Counted from the stretch's first letter, positions 11,201 to 54,600 are shown. The stretch is DNA of 57,500 nucleotides from Cristatella mucedo (GCA_009760855.2 WPIO01000026.1:1557501-1615000), one strand, 5' to 3'. Made by a program: numbers and translations. Notes: a model not told the origin generated them from the sequence alone.

Positions 11201-11429
11201 TATTAGAGTTAACGCTCTCTTTGAATGTTGTGTCAATTACATATATTTATTTATATATTGCGACTATGGCTGAAAAGTCATTGGCGACTTTAAAATGGTG
11301 TCGGTCAGGGTTGGCCTGCAAGGTGGTTTTTTCGCGATTTTTTCTTGTTTCCTTTGCCTTTGACACAGCTGGAACACATAGGAGTACTCTCGTAGAAGAA
11401 AAAGCCTCATAGGACCGGCTCCTGTGTAG

Positions 11430-12040
11430 CGAAGATCGAAGCATCGAATTAGAGTGGCTGGTAGACCGTCGGAAAGTGCTGGTGCCTCTACAGCACGTCC
11501 AGTTAGGCCTCATCAAGTAATTCGTCACGGATCAAGACAATGAGTCAGCAGATTTCAAGTACCGCCAGCATGTTTTGCCACAGCTGCTGGGGACCAAGGT
11601 CAACGCCGGTATCTTCTTCGGACCGCAGATAAAGATCGCGGTGTGCCGAATGCGCCAAGAAGCTGATCGGGACAGATAATAATAATATAATAATAATGCA
11701 CTTGATAAAGCGCCCTCAGAGAAATTAATCTCTGTCTAAAGATAAAGCGACTTGGTATGGTTTTTCTGCAGTGGTTTACGGCTTTCTGGGAAATCGTAGC
11801 GCTGATAATTATAAGCAGCAAGTAGTTAAGGCTCTCATGAAGACAATGCAAAAACGGGATACATTGTGTACCTCAAAGTCCACATCCTTGACGCTCGAGG
11901 AGACAATTTCAAGCAGAAAATAATGTTATAGACTGTGAAGGATCGTTTTAAGTGGAATATAATTGCTACCGTTCCAGAGAGCTGGGCTGTCGGAGAGGTG
12001 TACAGAGCTATCAAATTGGCCATCTCAAAAAGCTAAGCGA
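11430..12040 (+). pseudogene. Relic of an unclassified transposon-associated ORF
   Basis: Broken plus-strand frames give 'LVPLQHVQLGLIK', 'DNESADFKYRQHVLPQLLG', 'VNAGIFFGPQIKIAV', then 'VVYGFLGNRSADNYKQQVV' and 'LKVHILDARGDNFKQK'. I recognise this order from uncharacterised, high-copy invertebrate proteins (pattern GxFxGPQI ... FLGN..xNYK ... LKxHxLDxHxDxF) that look transposon-derived. I cannot name the superfamily. Stops and a CR1-A tail insertion (11683-11750) show it is dead. Confidence 0.5.
11683..11750 (-). mobile_element. CR1-A 3' end inserted in the ORF relic
   Basis: (AAT)n followed by 'cacttgataaagcgccctca' and 'gagaaattaatctctgtc' is the reverse complement of the CR1-A 3' hairpin tail. 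It lies between the 'FFGPQIK' and 'FLGN' halves of the relic frame, so it inserted into that older element. Only about 65 bp of LINE is present. Confidence 0.75.
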
Positions 12041-12739
12041 TAATTGCTACCCATTGAGTGTAACTTACGAATATACGTGGAGGCTTCGACCACTGACGGA
12101 CATACCAAGTTACGCTTTGTAGGCCTCGCACATCTTAACAAACACTTTCACAACGTACTTTTTTAGTGCGAAGTAACATTAAATAAAATGTTCATTTAAG
12201 GCACCTGTACTTTTACGCTTCTTTGGATAGTTCTCTATAATGCTACGCTCATCTAACCATCACGAATTCGGGAAGGTGCGCAACACTTGCTACATGCGTG
12301 AACCTGACGCCCGCACCATGCCTAGAAGCAAAACCAGAGAATTTCAGGGAAACCATAGTCCTGACCGCATGAGCATATTTTTTGTTGATAATGGCAATTT
12401 TGTATATATGTTAGGCATAAAAATTAAGAAAACGAGCTTTGTAGCCAGGTACACAATTTTTAACATTTGTCCTAGTGCAATTACCAACATTAAAATATTG
12501 CTTAATTAACCATATTGAATAACCTTTGGATTGCCAAAATTGGATATACACGATTCTCAATATGAGCCAAACTACATCTTTCTTAATACGCATTTTTTAT
12601 TGATATAAATCGGCCGTGTACAAAACCTGCAGGTATTTAATAAAATACCATATCATTACAAATTATTAATGTTAACAACTAGCGCCGGAACCCAATGTTT
12701 GTCTTACTACAGTGATGAGTGACTGAGGTAGGATCTCCA

Positions 12740-13870
12740 ATTCTGCTGGATCTTCTAGCAGTTTTTGATCCTATGGATCACAAAATCCAACTTGAGCACC
12801 TGTTGTTTCATCTCGGCATCATTAGCACAGCACTGGTGTAAGTTCTATCAGTGGGAGATTTCAGAGTATCGATTTCAACGGGCAACAGTCATCCGAGTAA
12901 TGAAGGGGTACCCCGGAAATCTGCGCTTGATCCAGTTCCGTTCACAATTTATAACCTTAATCACCATGCTTAATCTTGGGAGTTCATTTTTATGCAGATG
13001 TCACAAAACTGTACCTGTGATTTGATCCCTCTCTGCCTTCTAGCATGTTGAACTCTCTCTCAACTCCCTTGTAGTGCATATAGCTGACATTCGTACTTGC
13101 ATGGTAGAAAACTTTCTCAAATTGAATTACGATATAACCAACTAACTAATTATGGAAAATCTAGTGCTGCTCAGATATTAGACACCCTAGCCATCAAAAT
13201 GGGCGCCGCCAGCACGTCTCCTGCTGCAACACCTGCATCTAATCTGTGTCCTATTTTTTCAAAGTGACCTTTCACGGAACCTCCATAGTCAAGTCGGTTT
13301 ACCTTCAACTACGTAACATTGCAACAATTCGGGCTTGCTTTGAAAAGAACAAGGACACCTCATCGAAACCTGAAGCCAAGCATTTTCGCCATTTCTTCTT
13401 GACTCTTTTCATTCACTATTCGCAGGTCTTCCGTTCAGTGCAACTGAACGCTTACAATTGACAAAAAACACTGAAGCAAGGCATGTCGGTCGTGAACATC
13501 ACAATCGCCATATTACATCACTTCTGACTGACCTGCACTCTGAGCTGACTCCATATCAAGTAACGTAGTGATATCAATTTTTTATTAATAAATCTGAGGT
13601 CCCTTCATTCTCTTGCTCCAGCCTCTCTATCTAAACTACTTCCTAATCAAGCTAGGCATTGTACCACTGGCTCTTTTAACTCAAATCATTTAGTCATACC
13701 TCTAACCAACCTCAAATCCTTTGGAGGCAGTGCCTTGAGTTCCTAAGCTCCCAAAGAAGGGAGCTCACTCCCGACTGACGTCACGACAGGCCCTCACATA
13801 ATAGAAATTTAAAAAGAAGCTAAAACACCACATGCTCTTCACAGCATTTGCTGGCTCCGCGTGAAGTTCC
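12740..13870 (+). mobile_element. CR1-A LINE, longer but heavily degenerate copy
   Basis: The start reads like a reverse-transcriptase palm ('LLAVFDPMDHKIQLEHLLF', about 12755-12810). Segments equivalent to the 8995 copy follow: 'FIFMQMSQNCTCDLIPLC', 'MENFLKLNYDITN'-like sequence, 'NIATIRACFEKNKDTSSK' (about 13310-13365) and the late 'NSLPTDVTT'-like motif (about 13760-13800). Many stops and frameshifts make it non-functional. It reaches further 5' into RT than the intact-tail copies. Confidence 0.75.
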
Positions 13871-14249
13871 CTTTTCATGCTCGAGAGCGCTGACACCGGG
13901 CATGCTATCGCTAATGAACTATCAAAAATTCTTACCGTCTTATGCAAATTGCTTAGACAAAGATGAATTTCTCTATAGAAGGATGTACACAATTTTTTTT
14001 ATTATTGCTATTAAAATGCATGGTGCAGCTTACCACAATGCCCATGTAGCACTTACATCCTGCATGCCTTATAGTATATGCTGACAGGCTAGATTTTTAG
14101 CTAGCGTGCTTTTTCATTGTTCTAATCCGATAGATCTAACGGAGTGAAACATTAGCCCACCTCCAGACATCGGATGCACGAGCACGTGAGCATGCAGTCA
14201 GCTAATCAGGCAATCGGGATGACAGCTAGCCGATCGAAGCTTAGACGGC

Positions 14250-14352
<103 letters not shown>

Positions 14353-14629
14353 GCTATTCAGTACTTGGCAACTGACTCGCAATCTGCAAATGACACCAAT
14401 GGTAAAGCTGCATGCATTACGTGGAAAGACATATATTTCTTGTAAGCCACCAAATTAGCCTGGCCTGTTGACCGATATACACTTCTGTTGAGTTGAACAA
14501 TTAATTCACTATTCGTGGACCTGATGAACTAGCTGGACCTCTTGGGACAAGTCTCCTTTACATGGAGATTCTCGTCATTTAAACTGCCGGCTAATGGGAC
14601 GCAAGGCAAATACGGTCATATCACAGTAA

Positions 14630-14695
14630 TTCTGTTCGCTTAAGGAGCTATACAAATGCTTTATTCTTATTATTATTATTATTATTATTCTCACG
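14630..14695 (+). mobile_element. LINE/SINE 3' tail relic with (TTA)n
   Basis: 'Taattctgttcgcttaagg' and 'agctatacaaatgctttatt' followed by (ATT)8 resemble the last ~40 bp of the CR1-A/SINE-2 tail. No recognisable body precedes it. Confidence 0.45.
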
Positions 14696-14699
14696 TCAT

Positions 14700-16020
14700 T
14701 TCATACACTAGTGGTTCAAAAATTCAGTATCGAACAGCAAAAGAGCAGCTTTTGCTTAAGAATCTTCAATGGCACTTTTCAGTTTTAGATCCCTAAGCGG
14801 CAGCTAAAAGAAAATAATTGGCCAAATTCAAAATCACGCGAGGCTGAAGATGGTCACAGGAAATTATCATCTCCCGATGTTTTCAAAATGAATTTTAGAA
14901 AATCATAAAATATTAAAAATACAGTAGTTTCATAAAGCATTGCCATTGAAAGGCCAGTGCTTTTAATTGGGCTGTAGCATCTAAAAAACAAGGACGGTCA
15001 AACCTGGGAGGAGAGGGAACGGCGTTACCAACCAAAGACACGTGATTATTTCTTCAGCTACCGAGTTGGAAATTTGAGTGATAACTTTCGGGCGCTACGC
15101 TTGATTTCCACTTGTTAAGTTTAAATCCAAATCTTTCTTTAATCTGAATACTACACCACATCTTAAATTCCACAAAAAGCTCAATGAACTAAAAAATTTC
15201 TCTAACCGTATGGCGAACGCAATAATGATGGAGGCAAGGTCGCACTAGCTCCCGGTAACCCATTGTAGCAGTCAAAAGCTTAAGAAATCTTCTTGAGGAG
15301 TGATTGTAGTTTGTTCGCACAGTAGAGAGCCAGCCGATGCCCAACGCCGACAGTTTATTACCAACGCACGGAGCCGAAGAGCGCACGGCTCCCTTCGGCC
15401 CCTACTCTCGCTCGACTCCCCACTCCTCCACTCTCCAGTCCACCATCTCCCCACCAGCGGGTTACCGGCCTGTGTCCATGCTGCATGCTGTTGAAGCACT
15501 ACACAGGATATAGCTTGCCTTAAAGTAGAATATGGCTGCTAAAGCCACTAACTTGTACCCCCGCGCACCTTTCTCAGTAAATACGGCTATTCCAAAGCCA
15601 AAAAATGTGCGCAATACGTCTTCGCTATGTACAGGAATTGAAGGGTGGCAACTTTCCGAATAGCGCCCGAGAAAGGCAGCGACCGGTGAGTACTCTATAA
15701 AGGTTAGTCAGCGGTTGCGTCCGAAAACTTTAATTGTACGCCTCGGCAGCTATTGATTTTAAGTTTAGTAAATTTGTACGTAGAAAATGAACAGCGAATG
15801 CTTTAAACAGCGGTTTTTGCCCCATTCCAACTGCACGAGAATTGAAGTTAGCCATGTCATCGCTGAGAAACCTTCACATTCGGGAACGAAGTAAAGAGCT
15901 GGTGCAACTCAAATCCTTTCTGGTTTCGTTTTTAAGTTGGCAGATGTTGCCAATTCTGCTCTATTTTTATTAAAGACAGTACCCCAACACTTGCTCCCGA
16001 TCATCAAGACCAGGCAGACT
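14700..16020. other. No recognised gene
   Basis: The AT-rich part (14.7-15.3 kb) and the following mixed part show no exon or repeat family that I can identify. A pyrimidine-rich stretch lies at about 15390-15460. Confidence 0.5.
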
Positions 16021-16027
16021 GCTTCAG

Positions 16028-16165
16028 ACACACACACACACGCGCGCGCGCGAGCACACACGCACGCGCACGCACACGCACGTCCGTACGTCCTCACGCC
16101 TTCACGCCCGCACATATACACGCACGCACGCACACACGCACACACACACACACACATGCGCGCGC
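16028..16165. repeat. (AC)n/(GC)n/(ACGC)n compound simple repeat
   Basis: Alternating purine-pyrimidine tract (AC, CGCG, ACGC units). Such tracts can adopt Z-DNA. It lies about 850 bp upstream of the A1CF/RBM47-like start codon. Confidence 0.93.
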
Positions 16166-16202
16166 GGACGTCGCATGAGATTTCATTCTTCAAATTGTAG
16201 AG

Positions 16203-16300
16203 AGCGGTTTTTATTGCCCACTTATTTTATTGCCCGCTGCAAGCGAGAGCTACAGCCGCCGCTGAGGCTCTCCTGCCGCTACACAGGCTGAGGCTGCTAA
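16203..16300 (+). mobile_element. SINE-1 body relic upstream of a gene
   Basis: 'Attgcccgctgcaagcgag', 'agctacagccgccgctgagg' and 'ctctcctgccgctacacagg' match the SINE-1 body (CGCCACTGCAAGCGGTGGTG ... AAAGGCTCTTTTGTCGCT) with substitutions. The tRNA head is missing. It abuts the GC-rich promoter region of the next gene. Confidence 0.55.
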
Positions 16301-16999
16301 GAGGCTGCCGACTCTTGTTTTATCGTCAAGTGCCACATATACGCTCGGTCTTCACGCTTCACAACGACGATCGACCCCTCGCCGCGGGGCGGCGGTGGCG
16401 GCGGCGGCGGACCGTCTTCGTCAGCGTCGTCGTCGTCGACGGGTCGACCAGCGAACTTTGCGACCTGCGCGTCACTCTCTCGCCTTTCGATCGTCTCTCT
16501 GAGGAAGGATCAGCGCGGCGCGCGCGCGCAGAAGATCGCCGCGGCGGCTGTGGCGACGGCAACGGCAATCGGGCGTCGAGTCGGCGCTCTGCGCGCCGTC
16601 GCCTCATCGCCGACGTCCGAGGCCAGCCACGTCCCCAGACTCGCGCCGACGGCTCGGCGATGAGCGCCAAGCGGGCACTAAATCTGCGGCTGTTTGCATA
16701 AGAGCTCTGCGCCGCCGCTGCCGCTCGGCGCTCACAGGCGTTCGGCCGGCCGCCCGGTAGGTCCGCGCCCTGCCCTGCTCGCCGCCGCCTCGTCGTCATC
16801 GCGGTCGCCGCCGCCGCCGCGGAGCGCGGCGCGCCGGCACTGCGCGCGCACGCAGGGAGCTGCCACGACGGGCCACGAGCGCGCGAGTGCGCCAGCCAGA
16901 CGGCCGTATCTACGCGCTCGCTCCTCCGAGCCGGAGTGGGGCGAGATAAAATGAGTTCAAACGACCAAAGGCGTAGCGTCTCTTATCAGTAGCTTCAAC
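16300..16999 (+). promoter_or_regulatory. CpG-rich promoter and 5' UTR of the A1CF/RBM47-like gene
   Basis: The composition changes sharply to very GC- and CpG-rich sequence that continues through exon 1 and about 1.5 kb of intron 1, as in CpG-island promoters. No TATA box is obvious. Open frames on both strands (for example the 146-residue minus frame at 16359-16799) are composition artefacts. The transcription start cannot be placed. Confidence 0.6.
16951..16992 (+). promoter_or_regulatory. Upstream ORF (13 codons) before the main start
   Basis: An ATG at 16951 opens a 13-codon frame ending TAG at 16990-16992, 7 nt before the main ATG at 17000 and out of frame with it. If the transcript starts upstream, this uORF would require reinitiation or leaky scanning. 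It could restrain translation of the RNA-binding protein. Confidence 0.5.
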
Positions 17000-41262
<24,263 letters not shown>

Positions 41263-42055
41263 CCACTTGAAGATATAGTAATCAAGATCAAGAAGCAGTG
41301 ATGCACTACCGAAGCCGGAGGCCCACAGCAGGCAGCTAGGCGCCAATTGCACGAGCACCATCTTTTAAATGTGCCGCACGTCGTCGCTGTTGCAGCGCTG
41401 GTGTGTGGCCTTGAGAAAGTGGCCGTGCGTAGCTCTGGGTGGTACTGAGGACCGCTCACACGCACCTGCATAGCACCCTTGGTATGCAGTGCTGCGTTGG
41501 AGGTCACGAACTCCCTTGCCAAACGTGTCTGTTCTTGTTGGCTTGCAGCCGTCGTTTTGTTGCTGACCCTTCTTGCTTTGCATTTAGACATTATGTTATT
41601 GCCCCCTGTTTTTGGCCCCTCTTGTCTTTATGACCAAGTTTTTTATGTAGGCAAGGTAACCGGCCGCAGGCTCAAAGCAGCGGAGCAGCTAATACTTGCC
41701 TTGCCTCACGCAAGCAAACCTCTCTAGAGAGGGAGAAGGAGGCAGAGGAGAAATGAGGAGCCCGCTGCATGCACTCCCGCTGGCTTGCTTCAGTGGCCGG
41801 TCCTTCTTCTAGTTCATTCCAGCTGCCTACTGGCAGCCTGGCGAGGCTAGGCTAGAGAAATGTGTCAGCTCAAGAGTGACCTCCATCTGCCTGCACTCGA
41901 ATGAGCAAATATGTCTGCAGTAGCTGCCCTGTCAGCAGCAGTCAGTGGCAGCCGAGCCTGAGCCCGTGGGCTAGGCTTCCACTCCATCGGGGAAGGGTGC
42001 TTTTTGCAGTGGCAGGAAGGTGGAAATAAAGCTTTGTCATGACTAGCACAGCTTT
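41263..42055 (+). other. 3' UTR of the A1CF/RBM47-like gene
   Basis: Sequence after the stop with no further coding signal, running to the first good polyadenylation signal. Confidence 0.5.
42025..42030 (+). terminator. Polyadenylation signal AATAAA
   Basis: Canonical AATAAA about 765 nt after the stop codon, followed by a T/G-containing stretch (GCTTTGTCATG). Confidence 0.5.
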
Positions 42056-42469
42056 ATGATTACACTGACCTCACCAATCGCTGTCAGCAGGCAATTTCAG
42101 AGGCCTCTGACCAATAAGTATGACACTCTTGCGGTTGAGACGCTTTAGTAAATCCCAGCATTCTGTTACGTCTGCCTGCTTGCCGATCTGGCTTTCTGTG
42201 CACGTATCTGTTGTCACTCTCTAACTTTCACCATATCTCTCTCACTCCCCTCTTCAACGAGTGTTCCTCGTGATTTCCATAGATGTATATCTGCTGGTAA
42301 ATTCGAGCAAAACTTCCTGGTGGAGGCAGCCAAATCGAGATGTAGCCACGAATGCACAGATCTCTTCTAATAACGCCTTAGCCAAGGTTTCCACTGCCAC
42401 ATTCTCTGTGCATGCTCGGTACTTTCACTAGGCTAGTTTTGTTTCGTGACACTGCCGGTCACGCTTCCT

Positions 42470-42560
42470 GTACGACATATGTAAATGGAAAGTGCATAGA
42501 AAGAGATTGAGTTCTCCGAGAGAGCTATGCAAATGTGTTACTATTTTTATAACATTATTG
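42470..42560 (+). mobile_element. CR1-A 3' tail
   Basis: 'Agtgcatagaaagagattg' with 'agttctccgagagagctatg' is the hairpin tail, followed by T/A-rich sequence. No body is recognised. Confidence 0.7.
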
Positions 42561-42564
42561 GGTG

Positions 42565-43760
42565 CTTTCATGACATGGCTTCACGACCAAGCTAATTTAC
42601 AGTGGAAGCATTACTATTATTATTATAGGTGACACAAGATTTGCCCATAACTAATAAGTTGGTGGTCTAATCATGGCTCCATTTCGAGAAAGATAAAGAA
42701 CTAGAGACACGCCTGCAGGCAAATCGTTGATCATTGGCAGGAATGCTACATTAACAGCTCCGTTAAGTCTTTAGCATAATTCTGTACATATTACTGATAA
42801 AAGAAATATATTAGTCAATCAGTGGCAAGAAGTGATGTTACATACAATTCCAAGTGACTGATTCAAAAGTGCCAACGTTCCTCAGGCATGGGCGACTTGC
42901 TTGCCGAGTGATGTGCTCAAAAACAGCATAATCGTCGATCTGCCTTCTGATCGATACGTGAGTCAGTCAATCGCAAGACTGCATGCACCCCACGTCGCTG
43001 CTCAATTTCTGAATAGGTGAGCTTGGATTCATCACTCAAAATTGCCACTATACATTCCTCTTTTTCTTAACTGACCTGCTGCCTCAGTAGAAGCTCATAT
43101 AAGCTCATATTGCAATACGACACGGGCAGACCTTTACTAATTTTCGGCTGCACTTTATAGTATCATTTAAAAATGGGATGGCACACTATGAACACATAGT
43201 ACAGTGCTTGTGACAACCAATAAAGTCATGAAAGTAAGATTTTACTGTGCTGTCTCGTTACTGACTCGACTGTACAGTATACAATGCAAAGAAAAGTCAC
43301 AGGCCCTAGATCGACAGCATCAATTACCGTGCAGCAGCAACAGGCGAGCAGCAGAGTCGCAGCAGCATCATAGCAGCAGCATCACAGCCTCAGCAGCATT
43401 GTAGCATAAGTGTAGCAGCAGCAGCACGGAGCTGCTAACCTTTACAGTCTACACTTTTAATAGCACCGAATCAATCGGACTCACATTGCTGAGCAGGACA
43501 TTAGCTTTGGGCAAACTGCACTATCCAATTGATCTGTCAGCAAAGCTGCAGCGACAGCCACAAGCGACAAGCCACCACCGACTACACGCTCTACGCATGC
43601 CAACGCTGAGCACTTATCGACCCCAGCAAGGAGATCTCTTGTTTGCCTATCTTACTTCTTACAACGCTCATACGCCTGAAACATCAACAAGTCAGCATTT
43701 TGTCTCGCGGGAGTCGCTAGCCCGTCTCTCGAGACAGCCGCCTTGTAGGCTGAGCAAGCT
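42565..43760. other. Intergenic, no gene recognised
   Basis: Contains a CAG/AGC-rich patch at 43320-43430. No exon or repeat family was identified besides the flanking CR1-A tails. Confidence 0.45.
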
Positions 43761-43764
43761 GAGG

Positions 43765-43872
43765 CCTTCCTTTGCAGCAAATGTAAAGGGCCTACAAAGA
43801 GATTTGAGTTCTCTGAGGGTGCTATAGCAAATGTATCATTATTATTATTACTATTATTATTATTATTATTAT
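43765..43872 (+). mobile_element. CR1-A 3' tail with (ATT)n
   Basis: 'Tttgcagcaaatgtaaaggg' (compare the same words before the tail at 10010-10025), the hairpin region and a long (TTA)n tail. Confidence 0.8.
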
Positions 43873-44238
43873 CGTTGTTGAGCTAAGCAGCCCGATTGCC
43901 AGGCTGCTGCGGCAGCAGCGCGGCCGTCAGGGGTGCTGCTGCAGGCGGTTCGAATCACGTGTGCCACTAGGTGGAGGCACCTCATCACTGGGGTGGAAAG
44001 CCACCCTGGTGCACCACCTAGCTCCACGTGTCCGGCTTCCTGGCTTCCACGCGCAGCCTCTTTCGGAAACGAAGGGATTTCAAGAAGCATAGCCAACAAC
44101 CACTGTCCTTGGAAGAAGCCACATTTGGTGGGTGGCTGCAGCTTTTGACGAGGAGGGAAGGGGTATTAGAGCGTGGTCATGCCGTTGCTAATGCAGAGTG
44201 CACCAGCAAGCAAATAAGGAGATGCTCAAATGTGAGAA

Positions 44239-44244
44239 TTTATT
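44239..44244 (-). terminator. Candidate polyadenylation signal of MORN4
   Basis: AATAAA on the minus strand, about 390 nt downstream of the MORN4 stop. Confidence 0.45.
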
Positions 44245-44632
44245 GCCGACGACTGGCAAGACAGAGAGAGGCCTCGATGCTGAGCTAGCCCGGCATCGAT
44301 GCCTAGCACTGCCCTCCGGACCCAGGCGGTAAATCACAGATCAGCAGCGCGGCGTCGTGCGCCCACACGACGAGCTCTGCTTGGAGGAGGGGGCGCACGC
44401 TGGGTGTGATCTCTGATCGTCACTTCGGCCACCCTGCGCTCTTCGATCGCCGCCGCATCTTCGGTCGGCGACGGGCGATCGGCTGTTTCAGCATCCTCCG
44501 GGGTCGCCAAGGTGCCACACGAGACGAACGAAGCAGACGGATCGGCGAGGAGCCGACTATGCCTCCCCCAACCCGGGATGTTGCCACGTGGCTGCGGACA
44601 AGGGGAAGGAGAGAGGCGCACGAGCCGGAGCT

Positions 44633-51077
<6,445 letters not shown>

Positions 51078-51468
51078 TTACAGGCACAACGACCCAGCGA
51101 CCATGGGTAACCTTGAACCTAATGTCGGTTCACGACCCTTAACCTTGAGACGTGGACCGACCGATTGCCCGGTCTTGCCTGCGGTGCTTCGTCTCTCGGC
51201 GTTTTGTGTACTACTTGTGGGCTGTTGCTGTACTGCTGTTTAACTAAGTTGTCGGTAAGATCAGCGTGTAGCAATTTAATGTTTGCCTCGTCAAAGCTTT
51301 TTTAACCGCAGTAGAGGCTCGTGCGAATCAAAGTTTGTCCGCGAGCCGCCATCGTCGTTCGTCAGCCCAAACGTCTTGACCGCTCGCAAGATCGAGGTCG
51401 CCCAGTCTAGGTGTCGTCAGAACTCATTGATCGTTTGTCTATGCCTAGGTGGCTATAGGCGTTAACCG
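51078..51468. promoter_or_regulatory. Shared bidirectional promoter of MORN4 and P4HA
   Basis: Only 391 bp separate the divergent start codons (MORN4 at 51077, minus; P4HA at 51469, plus). Both 5' UTRs and promoters must fit here unless upstream non-coding exons exist. The segment is CpG-moderate, and no TATA box at a sensible distance is obvious. Confidence 0.7.
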
Positions 51469-51656
51469 ATGGGACGCGCGCTGCCGTTCGCCGCGATACT
51501 CGCCGTCAGCGCCGTCCTGCTGCCTGCGGCAATTGATGCCGAGGCCTTCACGGCTCTGGTCCACCTGACGCGGGCTCTGCGCGCTGAGAAAGAGGTCGCC
51601 TCGCATCTACGCCAGCTGGTTAAAGCCGAAGAGGAGAGGCTGCGTCACGTACTCAG
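51469..51656 (+). CDS. P4HA: P4HA exon 1: signal peptide and N-terminal helix
   Basis: ATG in TTAACCGATGGGA; 62 codons plus 2 nt; donor CTCAG|GTTTGT. The mature N-terminus (EAFTALVHLTRAL...) fits the family, which begins with a long amphipathic helix used for dimerisation. Confidence 0.95.
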
Positions 51657-54600
51657 GTTTGTACCTCGTATTTCCTAAAAAGAAAAAAGGATTGGCGTAC
51701 CGGCTACGTGACTCGGGTCACGTAAACCTCATAGAGGGCCCACGTAGAGCCGCAGCCGCGCGACGCGCCGAGTTCCGTTCCCGGGCGTCATTTAGCCGTG
51801 CGCCTACGCTGCCTGCTGCCCGCTTAAAATGCGCACAGGCTTTGCTGCCTTGGCGGCTGCGATGTCGGCCGTTCGACTGACGGGCTCCCACATCTGCCAT
51901 GCATTACGGCCTGCCGGGGAAAATTGCTCGTCGGATTAGAATTCGTTTTTCGTCTATTGAACTCAACTGATCGCTTTCGTGAGTTGAGCTTCGTTAATTT
52001 CCCTGCTTATTAGTTCCTGAATTTTCGCCCCGACGGGGCTCCATTGTTAGCGTTCTGGCAGCTGGCGGCATGCCTGTTGGCTCTCACTGTCAGGATGGCT
52101 GGAGGCGTGGGCTCCGCGGCCGGATACGCGTGGCCGATGATGCAAATTGGTCACCGTGACAGCTAAGCACTGCCCTGACTATGTGCCTGAGTCAGGAGCG
52201 AGCCTCCCTCCAAGCTAAGAGCTTTTATCGCCGGCAGCCGAGGGTCGCCAGTGGCAGCACATTGCAAGCGGCCGATTTGCTTGGAAATGCAAAGCCGTCG
52301 AAAAGCTCTTAAGCATCCTGTCCCGGTGAATTGCATTGTAAAGCATTCCTGTGCGAACGTGCCGCTGCTGTTCTTGCCTAGGGCTCATATACGGGGCTAG
52401 TTCGTTGGTTCACGGAGCTCAATGTTTTTGTGGTAGATGCCCAGCTTTGCAATTCTGACCTTGCATCGTCGTCCTGAGTCGTATGGGTGCAGCCAGCTGC
52501 GTACTGTTAGTGACCGAGTGAAACGAGCCGGTATGCCGCGTGTACCTGCTGCAGATGCAGTTCGGCTTGCTTCCTCCCCCTCCTGGCATTCCAAGTGTCC
52601 AGCAGAATGTTGCCTCGTGAAGTCGTATCGGCTTTTTAGCCCACATTATTTAGCCTCGATTTCGGTGACATGACATCCGGAGCCTCGACGGCTCGCTCGA
52701 TTGATAGAACGCTGCTCTGCTGCACCAAAGGTCTCGCAGATTTGGTTCATGTCGGTAGGTGGAAATCGATCTCTAAAAGTTTCGACTACTGATAGCACAG
52801 CTAGGCTAACCCAGCTCCAAAGCAGCAGGATCCACGTACTCTGAAAGGCCTTGGTCTTAGCCCTGGTGTAAGATGCTCCCTCGTCGTGTTCCAGGTCGTG
52901 GGTTCAAGTCCTGCTGTGAGCAATGCTTTGTTGCCCACTACAAGATGTGGTTTTAGCGATTAGGGCTGTTCAGTTTGCTCTATAAATGAGGCTTTTGAGT
53001 CAAGCAACCTTTTCTTGTCGTCATTAAAAAATAGGCTAAAAATCAACCATTTCCTCACAGCATTTATTCCATCCACATTAATTGTGCTCCATGTGCCCAC
53101 CACATACGCTGTACTTTTGCACGTTCTAACCACCAATGCATGTGCTTCCTTTCCAGCATATTTAAAGTGTCTAGAAAGAGGATTAGTTATTTTAGGGCAC
53201 TATTCCAGCCCTGGGGTATAGTGCTCGACTTGGACCAATGAGGTTGTGGACTCGAGCCCTGCGGCATGTGCAAAGCACCTGGTTAGATATTAAGCTCCTA
53301 GGGTGCTATACAAAGGGATTATAGATGCCAATGCTTTACCAATATATTACCATTGTTATCAATACTATTAATATAGCTCAGTGGCTGATCACCATTCAGC
53401 ACTGCCGGTCAGTGCGCACAGGTCATCAACTCCAGAACTGCTGCTGGTGGTGGACTGTTGGAATGCTGCTACGTGGATTACCTTCTATTTTATTGGGTTC
53501 TTATTTCACTGGTAGCAGGTTATACAGCAAGTGAGCTTTATTATACCTGGCACTATGTCAGTATGTACCTGCCAACGGCCAGTGTGCTTTCAAACCACTC
53601 TTCGCTAGATACTCGTGCTTGTGGGAGTCAAGAATTGGCCAATTACTCGACTAAATATAATGAGCCAACGCTGGCCTCTCGCAGCAGATCACGTGCATTC
53701 ACGAGCTCCCAAGGGATATCATGCGAGCAGAGAGCTGGACAATCGGGAGAGAACTGCGGCTCAGTGAGCGATGCCAGGCCAGGGGTGGGTGACATATGTG
53801 AATACCTGGCTAAATCCAGGCCGAAAAGTCAACGAGAACACAAAACGATTAAATATGTGCGTGCTTACATGTGTGCGCGCATGTACATATAATTACTGCC
53901 CAAATGGGGTCGACGTCATAGAAATCGAGTCGCCACCTTCGCGTAGATCGCGTGCTGTCACCTTTACCTTGGCCGACATGAAGGGCGCCGGTTGCTGCAG
54001 GTTAGCCGAAGAGTACGACGAACATGCCGATGAAGCTCTGGTCGATCCCGAGCGGTTCCTGGCGAATCCGGTGAACGCTTTCACGTTCGTTAAGAAGTTT
54101 ACTAGTGACATGGACGAGCTCCAAGGACTTGTCTTGTCCCAGGAGAGTGGTAAAGGTAATGGAGTGGAACCGGCGGCAGCACGCAGGCAGCTGCAGCGGC
54201 ACAACAAGCGTCTCATCGTCGGCGCGTGCCCAGAGCGTCCCCTCCTTTACCCTCCGCGCTGCTCGGCCGTCGCTCGCAAGTCCTCGCTTGCGTTTCGATG
54301 CCCGCCATTTTGCCTTGCTTTGCTTCCAGCGTTCGTGGAAGAGCTGAAGCGGCTTCAGCCCGACCTGCCCGACAAGGAGGACATGGACGGCTCGGCGGCC
54401 GCCCTGCTCCGCCTCCAGGACACGTACGAGCTGCCGACGCACAGGATTGCCGACGGGACCTTCTTGAGACCCGAAGTCCTCCTCGGGCGATCCAAGCCGA
54501 TGACCGGTATTGCCCGCGTCGGCGGCGCCGCTGCTGCCCGCAGTTCCAGCATGTTAGCCTCGTCACGCCAAATCTCGTCCGGCCGCGGCTTTTAGCTGCC

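Larger units (their letters stand above)
51657..54000. other. P4HA intron 1
   Basis: 2.3-kb intron with no coding signal, holding a SINE-1 copy (52855-53005) and a SINE-2 copy (53195-53325). A LINE-tail-like 'ttaaagtgtctagaaagagg' lies at 53160-53200. Confidence 0.7.
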
